56,978 bases of DNA, from NCBI RefSeq assembly GCF_001908185.1, contig NZ_LGHM01000076.1, positions 1-56,978 on the forward strand, written 5' to 3'. The position numbers were made by a program, and so were the translations under genes. The notes below the pieces were generated by a model. The model did no database searches. It was not told the origin of the DNA and worked only from the letters and a program-made list of their open reading frames with translations. The stretch is from Bradyrhizobium sp. AS23.2. GTDB lineage: Bacteria; Pseudomonadota; Alphaproteobacteria; Rhizobiales; Xanthobacteraceae. Numbering within the stretch: the stretch's first letter is position 1; each line of letters opens with the position of its first letter. Positions 23,308-31,696 of this stretch are shown piece by piece.

Positions 23308-24150
23308 ATGCGTGTCTGGTTCATCACAGGAGCGTCTCGCGGATTTGGCGCATTGATCGCCGAAGCGGCGTTGAAGGCCAGCGACGCCGTGGTCGCGACC
23401 GCGCGCGACCCGTCGACCGTCACCGCCCGGCTCGGCAGTCACGAGCGGCTGCTCGCCACCCGGCTCGACGTGACCAGCGAGACCGAGGCGCATGAGGCTG
23501 CGGGCCAGGCGGTCAGGAAATTCGGGCGCATCGACATCCTCGTCAACAACGCCGGCTACGGCCTTCTGGGTGCGATCGAGGAGGCCAGCGGTGCCGAGAC
23601 GCAAAAACTGTTCGGCACGAACGTGTTCGGGTTGCTCGGCGTCACCCGCGCGGTGCTGCCGCATATGCGCCGCCAGCGTTCCGGCCACATCATCAACATC
23701 TCGTCGGTCGGCGGGTACGCCGGCTATCCCGGCTGGGGCGTCTATGGCGCGACCAAGTTCGCGGTGGAAGGTCTCAGCGAAGCGCTGGCTGGCGAAGTCG
23801 CGCCGCTCGGTATCAAGGTGACCGTGGTCGAGCCAGGCTTCTTCCGCACCGACTTCCTCGACGAGACCTCGCTGTCCCGCACGGCGATGCAGATCGGCGA
23901 CTATCAAGAGAGCGTCGGCAAGACCCGAGCGCGTGCAGCCGACGCCAATGGCGGCCAGCGCGGCGACCCGCGCAAGCTGGCGCAGGCCTTCCTGAAGCTC
24001 GCCGACGCCAAGAACCCGCCGCTGCGGTTGCCGCTTGGCAGCGATACGGTGGAACGGATTGAAGCGAAGAACGCGTTCGTCGCGAAGGAACTAGCGGAGT
24101 GGCGAACGATCGCGACCTCGACCGACTTCACAAACGACACTGCTGCGTGA
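23308..24150 (+). CDS. SDR-family oxidoreductase (classical, YxxxK intact)
   Basis: 280 residues. GASRGFGALIAEAAL cofactor loop, DILVNNAGYGLLGA, NISSVGGYAG with catalytic Ser, and YGATK (VYGATKFAVEGLSEAL) give a complete SDR active site. A roughly 35-residue C-terminal extension is typical of the retinol-dehydrogenase-like/short-chain group that acts on diverse carbonyls. The start ATG 23308 follows GAAAGGGCAACACC. It is divergent from the LysR regulator and probably its target. The minus-strand terminator of the next gene lies immediately downstream (24155-24191), so transcription converges here. Confidence 0.87.
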   Translation: MRVWFITGASRGFGALIAEAALKASDAVVATARDPSTVTARLGSHERLLATRLDVTSETEAHEAAGQAVRKFGRIDILVNNAGYGLLGAIEEASGAETQKLFGTNVFGLLGVTRAVLPHMRRQRSGHIINISSVGGYAGYPGWGVYGATKFAVEGLSEALAGEVAPLGIKVTVVEPGFFRTDFLDETSLSRTAMQIGDYQESVGKTRARAADANGGQRGDPRKLAQAFLKLADAKNPPLRLPLGSDTVERIEAKNAFVAKELAEWRTIATSTDFTNDTAA

Positions 24151-24154
24151 GGGC

Positions 24155-24191
24155 AAAAAAAATGCCCGGCTCTGGTTTCGCCAGGCCGGGC
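24155..24191 (-). terminator. Rho-independent terminator of the GNAT gene
   Basis: Stem GCCCGGC (24164-24170) with GCCGGGC (24185-24191) plus an inner CTGG/CCAG pair, followed on the minus strand by eight U residues (24155-24162). It starts 11 bases beyond the stop of the GNAT gene. Confidence 0.85.
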
Positions 24192-24202
24192 TCGGAGTAT
24201 TG

Positions 24203-24826
24203 TCAGGCCAAGGCTGAGGGGCTATCGGCCTGACGGGAAAGCGCGGCGAGACGCCAGCTCGCACAGGGAATGTCTTTCGGCGCCACGTTGATCTCCTTGT
24301 CGAAGCGCACCAGCTTCCAGTCGTCCGGATGGTTGACGAAGCCGAAGCCGGATTTGCGCGCGAGCGAGATCATGGTCTCGTTGGAGCGCAGCGTGTCGCC
24401 GAACATGTGCTCGGCGCCGAGCGCGGCAGCTCGGCATTCGAGATTCCTCAAAAGCGCGGTGGCGATGCCGTGGCCCTGCCAGCGGTCGTCGACCGAGAGG
24501 CCAAATTCGAGCGTCGCGTTCGCTTCGTGGAAGGCGTAGCGCGCCTCGGCGACGATGGTTTCGAATCCGTCGACCATCTTGGTCGCGACGACGGTGAAGC
24601 GCTCGCGCTCGCCGACCTGGAGGAAGTCGTTCAGCAAGCCCTTCGGCAGCTCGCTGATCGCGCCGAAGAAGCGGTTGTAGCGGGAACGGGTCGAGAGCGA
24701 GCGGAAATAGTGCTGGAGCTCCTCGGTGTCGCGCGGCTCGACGAAGCGGACATTGAGCGCCTCACCTTGCCGGGTGCGCAGCGTATCCGAATATTGCTTC
24801 AGGTCTTCCAGGCGAAGAGTGCTCAT
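24203..24826 (-). CDS. GNAT-family N-acetyltransferase
   Basis: 207 residues. A GNAT fold is suggested by VRFVEPRDTEELQHYFRSLSTRSRYNRFF at the N-terminus and the acetyl-CoA loop region LEFGLSVDDRWQGHGIATALLRNLE (Q/R-x-x-G-x-G/A motif as WQGHGIA), followed by ARKSGFGFVNHP. The substrate is unknown; this type is often found beside DUF1127 proteins or regulators. The start is placed at ATG 24826 (MSTLRLEDLKQ); the ribosome-binding site is weak and the frame is open further upstream. It lies 67 bases after the DUF1127 gene on the same strand and ends at a strong terminator, so the two probably form one transcript. Confidence 0.8.
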   Translation of the reverse strand: MSTLRLEDLKQYSDTLRTRQGEALNVRFVEPRDTEELQHYFRSLSTRSRYNRFFGAISELPKGLLNDFLQVGERERFTVVATKMVDGFETIVAEARYAFHEANATLEFGLSVDDRWQGHGIATALLRNLECRAAALGAEHMFGDTLRSNETMISLARKSGFGFVNHPDDWKLVRFDKEINVAPKDIPCASWRLAALSRQADSPSALA

Positions 24827-24893
24827 GACACATGCCCAACGGAAAGGGGGACCGCCGGCGCCCCTGATCAGGCGGCGCCGGCCTGGCGGCCGA

Positions 24894-25097
24894 TCAGGCC
24901 CGCCAGAAGGGTTTCTCAGCCTCGAAGGCAATGTCGCTCCAGGACAGGCCGACGTCATGGAGGTCACGGGCGGTCCAGTGGGTCAGCTCCTGCCGCGTCC
25001 GGTAGCGCTCGTGCCAGATATGCAGCGTCTCGCCGATCTGGTGGATCAGACCAGTCGCATGATGATTTGTCATCGATTCGGTGGTGCAAGTAGACAT
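24894..25097 (-). CDS. DUF1127-domain small protein
   Basis: 67 residues. The C-terminal block RQELTHWTARDLHDVGLSWSDI followed by KPFWRA is the conserved DUF1127 motif (ELxxlxdrxLxDIGlsRxdI...kPFWR). DUF1127 proteins are small arginine-rich alphaproteobacterial proteins; some bind RNA and influence phosphate/C1 or stress transcripts. The start ATG 25097 has GAGGAG seven bases upstream. It is divergent from a GcvA-type LysR gene, with a dyad in the spacer, and upstream of a GNAT gene on the same strand. Confidence 0.88.
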   Translation of the reverse strand: MSTCTTESMTNHHATGLIHQIGETLHIWHERYRTRQELTHWTARDLHDVGLSWSDIAFEAEKPFWRA

Positions 25098-25142
25098 TTT
25101 CAGCTCCTCGAGCTAAACTTGAGGCTAATATCTGCTCGTACG

Positions 25143-25160
25143 GTCGTTTCGACAAACGAC
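25143..25160. promoter_or_regulatory. Inverted repeat GTCGTTT-N4-AAACGAC in divergent spacer
   Basis: A perfect 7-bp dyad with a 4-base spacer midway between the DUF1127 gene (start 25097) and the LysR gene (start 25208). Its position fits a shared operator for autoregulation or for control of the DUF1127/GNAT transcript. Confidence 0.5.
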
Positions 25161-25207
25161 AATTTGTACCTTTTCGCATGAAATAACGTCATGTATCCTG
25201 CTGCCAA

Positions 25208-26107
25208 ATGACTGCCAGATTGCCCTCGCTGAACGGATTGCGGGCCTTTGAGGCCGCCGCACGCCATCTCAGCTTCACTTTGGCTGCGACCGAGCTGAAC
25301 GTGACGCAGACCGCGATCAGCCATCAGATCCGCAGGCTCGAGGAGGAGCTCGGCATCCGCCTGTTCGTCCGGCAGAACCGCGCGCTGGCGCTGACGCCGG
25401 AGGCGCGCGACTACCTGCCGGGCGTCCGCGCTGCCTTCAACGATCTCAGGCTCGCCACCGACCGCCTGCTGCGGAAGGACGACGACAAGGTGCTGACGGT
25501 GTCGACGCTGGCCTCGCTCGCCGCGAAATGGCTGCTGCCAAGGCTCACCGATTTCCAGGAGCAGCACCCCGGCATCGATGTCCGCATCACCACATCGACC
25601 AACCTCGTCGACTTCCAGCGCGACAATGTCGATGCCGCGATCCGCTACGGGCGTGGCCAGTGGCCGGGCCTGCGCGCCGACTGGCTGATGGCGGACGAGC
25701 TGTTTCCGGTGTGCAGCCCGTCACTCCTGCGCGGCGACAAGCCACTGCGCCAGCCGGAAGATTTGAGAGGCTATCCGCTGCTGCACACCTCGAACGCCAA
25801 CAGCGACGACTGGCGGCTATGGTTGACCGCGGCAGGCTTGCCGGCCGACATCGCCAAGCAGCCCGGCATCACCTTCGACATGATCTTCATGACCATCCAG
25901 GCTGCGATCGACGGCATCGGCGTGGCGATGGGGCGGACCTCGTACGTTCAGGACGACATCGCCAAGGGCCGGCTCGTGGTCCCCTTCAAGATCGCGTTGC
26001 CGGCCGATGCCGGCTTTTACCTGGTCTCGCCGGAGGGCGGCCGAGAGGCGCCGAAGCTTGCCGCATTCCGCCAATGGGTGGTCGCCGCAACGCAGAATAA
26101 AGCCTGA
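25208..26107 (+). CDS. GcvA-type LysR-family transcriptional regulator
   Basis: 299 residues. The opening PSLNGLRAFEAAARHLSFTLAATELNVTQTAISHQIRRLEEELGIRLFVRQNRALALTPEARDYLPG region is the typical GcvA-like DNA-binding head, and RWLLPRLTDFQEQHPGIDVRI-type and DAAIRYGRGQWPGLRADWL segments continue the effector domain. GcvA-like regulators often control amino-acid or beta-lactamase genes. It is divergent from the DUF1127 gene, with a dyad in between, and is followed by an MFS transporter on the same strand about 140 bases on. Either neighbour could be its target. Confidence 0.9.
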   Translation: MTARLPSLNGLRAFEAAARHLSFTLAATELNVTQTAISHQIRRLEEELGIRLFVRQNRALALTPEARDYLPGVRAAFNDLRLATDRLLRKDDDKVLTVSTLASLAAKWLLPRLTDFQEQHPGIDVRITTSTNLVDFQRDNVDAAIRYGRGQWPGLRADWLMADELFPVCSPSLLRGDKPLRQPEDLRGYPLLHTSNANSDDWRLWLTAAGLPADIAKQPGITFDMIFMTIQAAIDGIGVAMGRTSYVQDDIAKGRLVVPFKIALPADAGFYLVSPEGGREAPKLAAFRQWVVAATQNKA

Positions 26108-26169
26108 AAAATCATCGACTTCCACAGCAAAATCGGTTGACTCGCTGCGCCCCGCGCGAGAAGGGGTAT

Positions 26170-26196
26170 GACAGATTGTCGCAGCAACAATCTGTC
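26170..26196. promoter_or_regulatory. Perfect 10-bp inverted repeat upstream of the MFS gene
   Basis: GACAGATTGT, seven bases, then ACAATCTGTC, ending 53 bases before the transporter start. No U-tract follows, so an operator or leader hairpin is more likely than a terminator of the preceding LysR gene. Confidence 0.5.
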
Positions 26197-26249
26197 GCCT
26201 TGCCGTGAAATGAGTTCCGGTCCGGCCGCGTCCTGAAGGGAGTAACGTC

Positions 26250-27575
26250 ATGGCTGGACCAGCAACCAATCCGCCCGAGATCAAGTCGCGTGTCGGCGCG
26301 ATCCTGCGCGCAACATCCGGCAATTTCCTCGAGCAATTCGACTTCTTCCTGTTCGGCTTCTACGCCGCCGCCATCGGCAAGGCCTTCTTCCCCTCCTCCA
26401 ACGAGACCGCCTCGCTGCTCAACACCTTCGGCGTGTTCTGGCTCGGTGCGCTGATGCGGCCCGTGGGCGCGATCGTGCTCGGCGCCTACATCGACCGCAT
26501 CGGCCGTCGCCAGGGCCTGATCGTCACGCTCGGCATCATGGCCTTCGGCACCGTGGTGATCGCGTTCTGCCCGAGCTACGCAACCATCGGCATTGCAGCG
26601 CCGATCATCGTGCTGATCGGCCGCCTGCTGCAGGGCTTCTCCGCCGGCGTCGAGCTCGGCGGCGTCTCGGTCTATCTCGCCGAGATCTCAACGCCCGGCA
26701 ACCGCGGCTTCTACACCTCGTTCCAATCGTCGAGCCAGCAGGTCGCGATCTTCGTGGCCTCGATCCTCGGTTACATCCTGTCCGAGGTGATGCCGGCCGA
26801 CATCGTCACCGCCTGGGGCTGGCGCATTCCGTTCTTCGTCGGCTGCCTGATCATTCCGCTGATCTTCCTGCTGCGGCGGACGCTCGAGGAGACGCCGGCC
26901 TTCCTCGCCATGAAGAAGCATCCGACCGCGAGCGAGGTGTTCGCCTCCGCGCTCGCCAACTGGCGCATCGTCATCCTCGGCATGATGATCGCGGTCCTGA
27001 CCACGACGACGTTCTACTTCGTCACCGTCTACACCCCGACCTTCGGCAAGAACGTGTTGAAGCTGACGACGCAGGACGCGCTGCTCGTGACGCTGCTGGT
27101 CGCCGTGACCAACTTCATCTGGAATCCGGTCGGCGGCGCCCTGTCCGACCGCATCGGCCGCAAGCCGGTGCTGATCACCATCGCCTGCCTGTCGCTGGTC
27201 ACCGCCTATCCGGCGCTGCACTGGCTGGTGGCGGCGCCGACTTTCGGCAAGCTGCTCGCGGTGGAGATGATGTTCTCGTTCTATTTCGGCGTCTACAGCG
27301 GCACCATGCTCGGTGCTCTGGTCGAGATCGTGCCGGCACATGTCCGCACCACCTGCTTCTCGCTCGCCTTCGCGCTCGCAGCCGCCCTGTTCGGCACCTT
27401 CACGCCGTTCGCCTCGACCTGGCTGATCGACAAGACCGGCGACAAGGCCTCGCCCGGCTTCTGGCTGATGTTCGCGGCGCTGCTCGGCATCATCGCAGCA
27501 TCGGTGGTGTATCGCCGCGGCGGCGAGGCTGTGCCGACGTATGATCCGGTGGCGGAGCCGGTCGCGGGCCGCTAG
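26250..27575 (+). CDS. MFS transporter, metabolite:H+ symporter (citrate/tricarballylate-like)
   Basis: 441 residues with 12 predicted membrane helices. The MHS-subfamily features are the N-terminal [16 protein letters not shown], the loop [14 protein letters not shown] after helix 2, [14 protein letters not shown] in helix 4, and the second-half repeat [13 protein letters not shown]. These features are typical of CitA/CitH-type citrate- or tricarballylate-proton symporters. The start ATG 26250 follows AAGGGAGTAACGTC. It lies downstream of a LysR gene on the same strand, behind a 10-bp inverted repeat. Substrate by analogy is a di/tricarboxylate; other organic acids or compatible solutes are possible. 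Confidence 0.85.
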   Translation: MAGPATNPPEIKSRVGAILRATSGNFLEQFDFFLFGFYAAAIGKAFFPSSNETASLLNTFGVFWLGALMRPVGAIVLGAYIDRIGRRQGLIVTLGIMAFGTVVIAFCPSYATIGIAAPIIVLIGRLLQGFSAGVELGGVSVYLAEISTPGNRGFYTSFQSSSQQVAIFVASILGYILSEVMPADIVTAWGWRIPFFVGCLIIPLIFLLRRTLEETPAFLAMKKHPTASEVFASALANWRIVILGMMIAVLTTTTFYFVTVYTPTFGKNVLKLTTQDALLVTLLVAVTNFIWNPVGGALSDRIGRKPVLITIACLSLVTAYPALHWLVAAPTFGKLLAVEMMFSFYFGVYSGTMLGALVEIVPAHVRTTCFSLAFALAAALFGTFTPFASTWLIDKTGDKASPGFWLMFAALLGIIAASVVYRRGGEAVPTYDPVAEPVAGR

Positions 27576-27604
27576 GACGGTGTCATTCCGGGGCGCCCTC
27601 TTTC

Positions 27605-27744
27605 TTCACCTCTCCCCCTTGCGGGGAGAGGTCGAATTCGATCGCAGATCGAATTCGGGTGAGGGGTACAGGTCCGTCAGCGACCTTATGCGCGGAGAGA
27701 GGCCCCTCACCCCAACCCTCTCCCCGTAAGAACGGGGCGAGGGA
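27605..27744. repeat. Palindromic repeat (CACCTCTCCCC type), complete
   Basis: CACCTCTCCCCCTTGCGGGGAGAGGTC hairpin, a GAATTCGATCGCAGATCGAATTC dyad, and CCCCTCACCCCAACCCTCTCCCC with CGGGGCGAGGGAG at the right. Same composite family at 35449-35613, 37821-37872 (partial) and 43457-43560. Confidence 0.85.
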
Positions 27745-27768
27745 GTGCAGTCCCGATGACGGTGGGGC

Positions 27769-28182
27769 CTACAGCTCCACCACCACGTAATCGCTCTCGA
27801 CGCTGACCGGGATCGTCTCGGCGACATACGGCCCCTTCACCACGCTCGCGCCCGGCTCGACATGGGCCGGATAGGCCTTCACGCGGAAGCGGCGGGGATC
27901 GCAGTAGGACTGGCCGGTGCGGATGTCGAACTCCCAGCCGTGCCAGGGGCAACGGATGATCTCGCCGAGTTTCGTGTATTCGATCTCGCCGGGATCTTTT
28001 GACTGGGCGAGCCCGATCAGCGGGCCCTCGCACAGCGCCGCGCCCTGATGCGGGCAGCGGTTCATCAGGCCGAAATATTCGCCCTTGATGTTGAAGATCG
28101 CGATCGGCCGGCCGTCGATCTCGAGAAATTTTCGTGTCCCCGGCGGCAGTTCATCCACCGAGGCAATCACATGACGCGCCAT
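27769..28182 (-). CDS. Rieske [2Fe-2S] ferredoxin-like protein
   Basis: 137 residues, essentially one Rieske domain. The two cluster motifs are Cys43-x-His45 in RCPHQGAAL and Cys78-x2-His81 in RCPWHGWEF, giving the Cys2His2 ligand set. Stand-alone Rieske proteins serve as electron-transfer ferredoxins for ring-hydroxylating oxygenases or as small subunits. Its ATG at 28182 overlaps the TGA of the upstream amidohydrolase (TGATG), indicating translational coupling. No oxygenase large subunit or reductase lies nearby, so its electron partner is unknown. Confidence 0.88.
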   Translation of the reverse strand: MARHVIASVDELPPGTRKFLEIDGRPIAIFNIKGEYFGLMNRCPHQGAALCEGPLIGLAQSKDPGEIEYTKLGEIIRCPWHGWEFDIRTGQSYCDPRRFRVKAYPAHVEPGASVVKGPYVAETIPVSVESDYVVVEL

Positions 28183-29291
28183 CAACTAATCCCGTAAAGC
28201 TTCTGCGCATTGCCGAGATAGAACGCCTCGCGATTGGTCTCGCTGACGCCCGCTGGCAACACGCGCGATGGCTCGTCGTAATCCCAGTGCGGATAGTCGG
28301 TCGCGAACAGCAGACGGTCCCAGCCGATCCATTTGATGACGTCGAACAGATCCTCGCGCCGCTCCGGGTCTTCCATCGGCTGCGTCGTCCACCACACCTG
28401 CTCGCGGATATATTCGGACGGCGGCCGCTTCACATGCGGCACTTCGCTCCTCAGTCGCTGCCAGGCCTTGTCCAACCGCCAGGCGAGCGACGGCGCCCAG
28501 CCGAAACCGGCCTCGATCATCACCATCTTCAATTTCGGGAAGCGCTCGAACACGCCTTCGAGCACGAGGCTTGCGAGCGCCGATTGCTGGCACTGCGAGT
28601 GGCCCACCATCTCCTCGATGTAATAGCTGGGCCAGCCCGACGGCGTGATCGGATTGCCGCCGAAGCCGAAGGCGTGGACGCCAACGGGAAGGCCCGCCTC
28701 TTCCGCGGCCTGATAGATCGGCCAATAGCGGCGCTGGCCGAGCGGCTCGACGTTACGGCTGAGCAGCAGCACCTGGACGAAGTTCTTGTCGCCGGCGCGC
28801 TCGCGGATTTCGGCTGCGGCCGACAGCCCGTCCTCGTTGCCGACGACGATCGAGGCCTTCAGCCGCTTGTCCTTGCTGGTCCATTTGTCGATCTGCCAGT
28901 CGTTGATCGCCGAGCAGAGCGCGGCCGAAAGCTCGTGATTGCGGATGCCCTGCCCGGTGTTGAGCGGGTTGAGCACGCCGAGTTGCACGTTGTTGGGATC
29001 GAGCAGCTGCTTCTGCATGAAGGAGAGCGAGGAACCTTGCGGTCCGCCTTCCGGCGGATAGGCGTCGCGGCGCGATGCGTTGGGCTGGGCCTTCGGATAG
29101 GGCGGGCCTTCCATCATGCCCTGATAGGCATGAACGCCGTAGACTTCGAGATGATGCTGCCAGCGCTTGGCGAGGTAAGGATAGAGCTCAGTGCGGGTCG
29201 CGCGTGCCGGATGGATGTCGCAGTCCGCGATCGCGGTCTTGGTCGTCAGAGGGGAAGCAGCTTCGGTGCTCTCGCGGAACTGGATATTCAT
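28182..29291 (-). CDS. Amidohydrolase-family protein (ACMSD-like)
   Basis: 369 residues. The metal-dependent hydrolase fold of the ACMSD/amidohydrolase-2 group is suggested by ADCDIHPARA near the N-terminus (Asp-x-His in place of His-x-His), the central GLPVGVHAFG histidine and LFATDYPHWDYDEPS with the catalytic Asp. Such proteins hydrolyse or decarboxylate aromatic and heterocyclic acids. It is a paralog of the next gene (29316-30374), with the same layout and motif order. Its stop overlaps the start of the Rieske gene. The start ATG 29291 follows AAAGGAGGCAAGGCG. The aromatic-acid role is inferred from family and from the Rieske partner. Confidence 0.83.
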   Translation of the reverse strand: MNIQFRESTEAASPLTTKTAIADCDIHPARATRTELYPYLAKRWQHHLEVYGVHAYQGMMEGPPYPKAQPNASRRDAYPPEGGPQGSSLSFMQKQLLDPNNVQLGVLNPLNTGQGIRNHELSAALCSAINDWQIDKWTSKDKRLKASIVVGNEDGLSAAAEIRERAGDKNFVQVLLLSRNVEPLGQRRYWPIYQAAEEAGLPVGVHAFGFGGNPITPSGWPSYYIEEMVGHSQCQQSALASLVLEGVFERFPKLKMVMIEAGFGWAPSLAWRLDKAWQRLRSEVPHVKRPPSEYIREQVWWTTQPMEDPERREDLFDVIKWIGWDRLLFATDYPHWDYDEPSRVLPAGVSETNREAFYLGNAQKLYGIS

Positions 29292-29315
29292 CGCCTTGCC
29301 TCCTTTGGCAGCGGG

Positions 29316-30374
29316 CTATCTCAGGCGGGGATAGGTTGCATGCGGATTGTCGATCATGATCTTGCGCACGAGATCGGGGGACAGACCTTCGGGCAGCGCG
29401 TCCTGGCCGTCGAATTGCCAGTGCGGATAGTCCGTGGAGAATAGGACCAATTCGTCGGACTGCATATGATCAAACAGGCGAATTAATGTCTCAGGTTCCG
29501 GCGGCGCATCAAATGGCTGTAACGAGAAGCGGATGTTGCTACGCACAATTTCCAGCGGCGCACGATCGACCCAGGGCGTCTCCATCCGCACCCCGCGCCA
29601 GAACTTGTGCAGGCGCCAGAGATAGGGCGCGATCCAGGAGACGCCGGATTCCAGCATCACCATTTTCAGGCGCGGGTATTTGACGAATACGCCTTCGACA
29701 ATGAGGCTGGTCAGTTGAGTCTGGAACGCCTGCGCCTGACCGACATAATCCTCGATGTGATAGGACCCCCACCCCACAGCGCTCGGGGGATTGTGATAGG
29801 CGGAACCGGCGTGGATGCCGACGGGGAGGTCCAGCCGTTCCGCCGCCTCATAGATCGGCCACAGCGCGCGCTTGCCCAGCGGCGAATCGCCCATGACGAG
29901 CATCAGCACCTGCACGAAGCGCTTGTCCTGCGCGCAGCGTTCGATTTCGGCGACGGACTTTTCGACGCTCTGGGTGGGGATCACGATCGAGCCGCGCAGC
30001 CGCGGATCGCGATCGAGCCATTCCTTCACGAGCCAATCGTTCAGCGCGCGGCAGAAGGCGGCCTGCATGTCCTCGGAAAACACCATCTGCACGCCGTAGA
30101 GTGGATTGCAGATGGCGTGCGTGAGCTGGAAGGGATCGAGCACATGGCGCCGCATGTCGTTGAGGCTTTCGCCCGGCTTGCCCGTCTCGGGGCGCCAATC
30201 GGGGCGCGCCACGATCGGCGAGTTCTTCGGGTAGGATTGCGAGACGAGGTCGACCATGCCGCGCGTCGTCACCTGATCGCGCCAATACTCGTTCAGGTAG
30301 GGCAGCAGGCTGGTCAGATTCGGCACGGCCGGATGCACGTCGCAATCCACCCCGCCGACGATCAGGGACGCCAT
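29316..30374 (-). CDS. Amidohydrolase-family protein (ACMSD-like), paralog
   Basis: 352 residues. VDCDVHPAVP near the N-terminus, GIHAGSAYHNP in the middle and LFSTDYPHWQFDG near the C-terminus correspond position for position to the motifs of the downstream paralog. The start ATG 30374 is preceded by GAAGGGAGACGTC. The two amidohydrolases are 24 bases apart on the same strand and, with the Rieske gene, form a three-gene operon. Two divergent but paralogous enzymes in one operon suggest either consecutive steps or a heteromer. The substrate is not identifiable. Confidence 0.83.
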   Translation of the reverse strand: MASLIVGGVDCDVHPAVPNLTSLLPYLNEYWRDQVTTRGMVDLVSQSYPKNSPIVARPDWRPETGKPGESLNDMRRHVLDPFQLTHAICNPLYGVQMVFSEDMQAAFCRALNDWLVKEWLDRDPRLRGSIVIPTQSVEKSVAEIERCAQDKRFVQVLMLVMGDSPLGKRALWPIYEAAERLDLPVGIHAGSAYHNPPSAVGWGSYHIEDYVGQAQAFQTQLTSLIVEGVFVKYPRLKMVMLESGVSWIAPYLWRLHKFWRGVRMETPWVDRAPLEIVRSNIRFSLQPFDAPPEPETLIRLFDHMQSDELVLFSTDYPHWQFDGQDALPEGLSPDLVRKIMIDNPHATYPRLR

Positions 30375-30544
30375 GACGTCTCCCTTCTCACGTTTCCTCG
30401 TCACGTCTTCTCGCGGGCGGCACTTGGCCGCTCCGCTTTGTCCGCTATTCAAGCAGGCCTGCCCGCTGCCCGCAACTCGGCCAAGGCCGCTGTCATATGC
30501 TAGGAAGGCTGAGCTCGGTTGCGAGGGAATGAGAGGTCAAAGGG

Positions 30545-31027
30545 ATGAAAGAGCTCGTCGGCATTGCGGAACAGGTCGCGGCCAAACTGGTCGCACGCAA
30601 ACAGACCATCGCGGTCGCGGAATCCTCGACTGGCGGCCTGATCTCGGCCAGCCTGCTCGCGGTGCCCGGCGCGTCGGCCTATTACCTCGGCGGCGCCGTG
30701 GTCTACACCCGCGATGCGAGGCGCGTGCTGATGGATATTTCGGACGATGGAATGAAGGGTTTTCGATCCTCGTCGGAGCCCTATGCGAAACTCCTGGCCG
30801 AACAGATGCGCAGCCGCTTCAAATGCGACTGGGGCCTGTCCGAAACCGGCGCCGCCGGTCCCACCGGCAACCGCTACGGCGATGCGGCCGGCCACAGCTG
30901 CATGGCAGTCGCGGGACCCGGAGTGGAGGTGATGACGCTGGAGACGGGCAACAACGATCGCTTCGCCAACATGCAGGTGTTCGCGGCGACGGCGCTGAAG
31001 TTGCTGCTCAAGACGTTGGAGGGGTGA
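30545..31027 (+). CDS. CinA C-terminal-domain protein (PncC-like)
   Basis: 160 residues, one domain. AVAESSTGGLISASLLAVPGAS and GLSETGAAGPTGNRYGDAAGH are the two conserved blocks of CinA-C/PncC nicotinamide-mononucleotide amidohydrolases. That enzyme recycles NMN to nicotinate mononucleotide plus ammonia. The middle region (MDISDDGMKGFRSSSEPYAKLL) departs from the usual sequence, so the annotation stays at family level. The start ATG 30545 follows GAGAGGTCAAAGGG. It is divergent from the amidohydrolase operon and stands alone. No competence-type N-terminal MoaB-like domain is present. Confidence 0.82.
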   Translation: MKELVGIAEQVAAKLVARKQTIAVAESSTGGLISASLLAVPGASAYYLGGAVVYTRDARRVLMDISDDGMKGFRSSSEPYAKLLAEQMRSRFKCDWGLSETGAAGPTGNRYGDAAGHSCMAVAGPGVEVMTLETGNNDRFANMQVFAATALKLLLKTLEG

Positions 31028-31077
31028 TCTGCTTCCGTAGCTCAAGTAAGTCGGGATGACCCCGCCGCACGATCACT

Positions 31078-31179
31078 GTCATGCCCTGCGAAAGCGGGGC
31101 ATCCAGTACGCCGCGGCCTATCGGTTCAATCACAACTGCCTCTGGAATACAGGATCGCGCGGTCAAGCCGGGCGATGAC
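31078..31179. repeat. Palindromic repeat (GTCATGCCC type)
   Basis: GTCATGCCCTGCG...CCGGGCGATGAC with an internal CCAGTACG/GGAATACAGG structure. Sister copy of 17209-17311 with a few arm differences. Confidence 0.8.
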
Positions 31180-31216
31180 AGCGGAGGTGAGGCGCGGTCC
31201 GCCCTCAGCGTCGCGC

Positions 31217-31492
31217 CTACCTTCCCAAATGCCGCATGAAAATCCGCACCACAAAGCCCTTGAACCGCGGCGCCTCGTCGTAGAGATCTGATGCGATCCG
31301 CTCGATGGTTTCGCGCAGGGACAGGAACTGCGCGTGCCGCGCGCTGCTTTCGGTGCCCTGCATGCCCGCGAGTTCGTCCAGCGCCGCGTCGCTGATTTGG
31401 CACTGCACGACCTCGCCCTCGCTCGTCATGGTGAAGCGAAAGGCCAGCCGTTCGAGGTCATGACCGATGATCTTGTCGCGCGTAAGCGGCAT
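31217..31492 (-). CDS. DUF1488-domain protein
   Basis: 91 residues. MPLTRDKIIGHDLERLAFRFTM followed by VVQCQISDAALDELAG and the C-terminal PRFKGFVVRIFMRHL fit DUF1488, a small cytosolic family of unknown function frequent in alphaproteobacteria. The start is taken at ATG 31492 with a GGGAC box upstream; the frame continues up to 31627 but the extension is basic and unlike the family. A 14-base direct repeat (about 31553-31580) lies in that upstream region. No neighbour suggests a role. Confidence 0.72.
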   Translation of the reverse strand: MPLTRDKIIGHDLERLAFRFTMTSEGEVVQCQISDAALDELAGMQGTESSARHAQFLSLRETIERIASDLYDEAPRFKGFVVRIFMRHLGR

Positions 31493-31696
31493 CCAATTGT
31501 CCCGTTCGCGCCCCGAACGGACAATGCTGAAAATCTGGCGCGTTGTCACCATGTGCAGGCGGCTTCGTGCAGGCGGCTTCGCCGGCCGTATCCGCCACAG
31601 CTCCACGCGCGAGGACGGGAGGGTCACCCCGCCTCCTCGTCACATGGTTGCGTCAGACACGATGGCCGCCCGTCGCGGCGAAACCACCCTGCCCCG

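Noticed and set aside
30545..31027. Full-length competence-damage protein CinA
   Set aside because: Only the C-terminal amidohydrolase-like domain is present; the MoaB-like N-terminal domain is missing, so it is called a CinA-C/PncC-like protein.
31553..31580. 14-base direct repeat TGCAGGCGGCTTCG in tandem
   Set aside because: Only two copies, next to a start region with no visible function; probably simple slippage.
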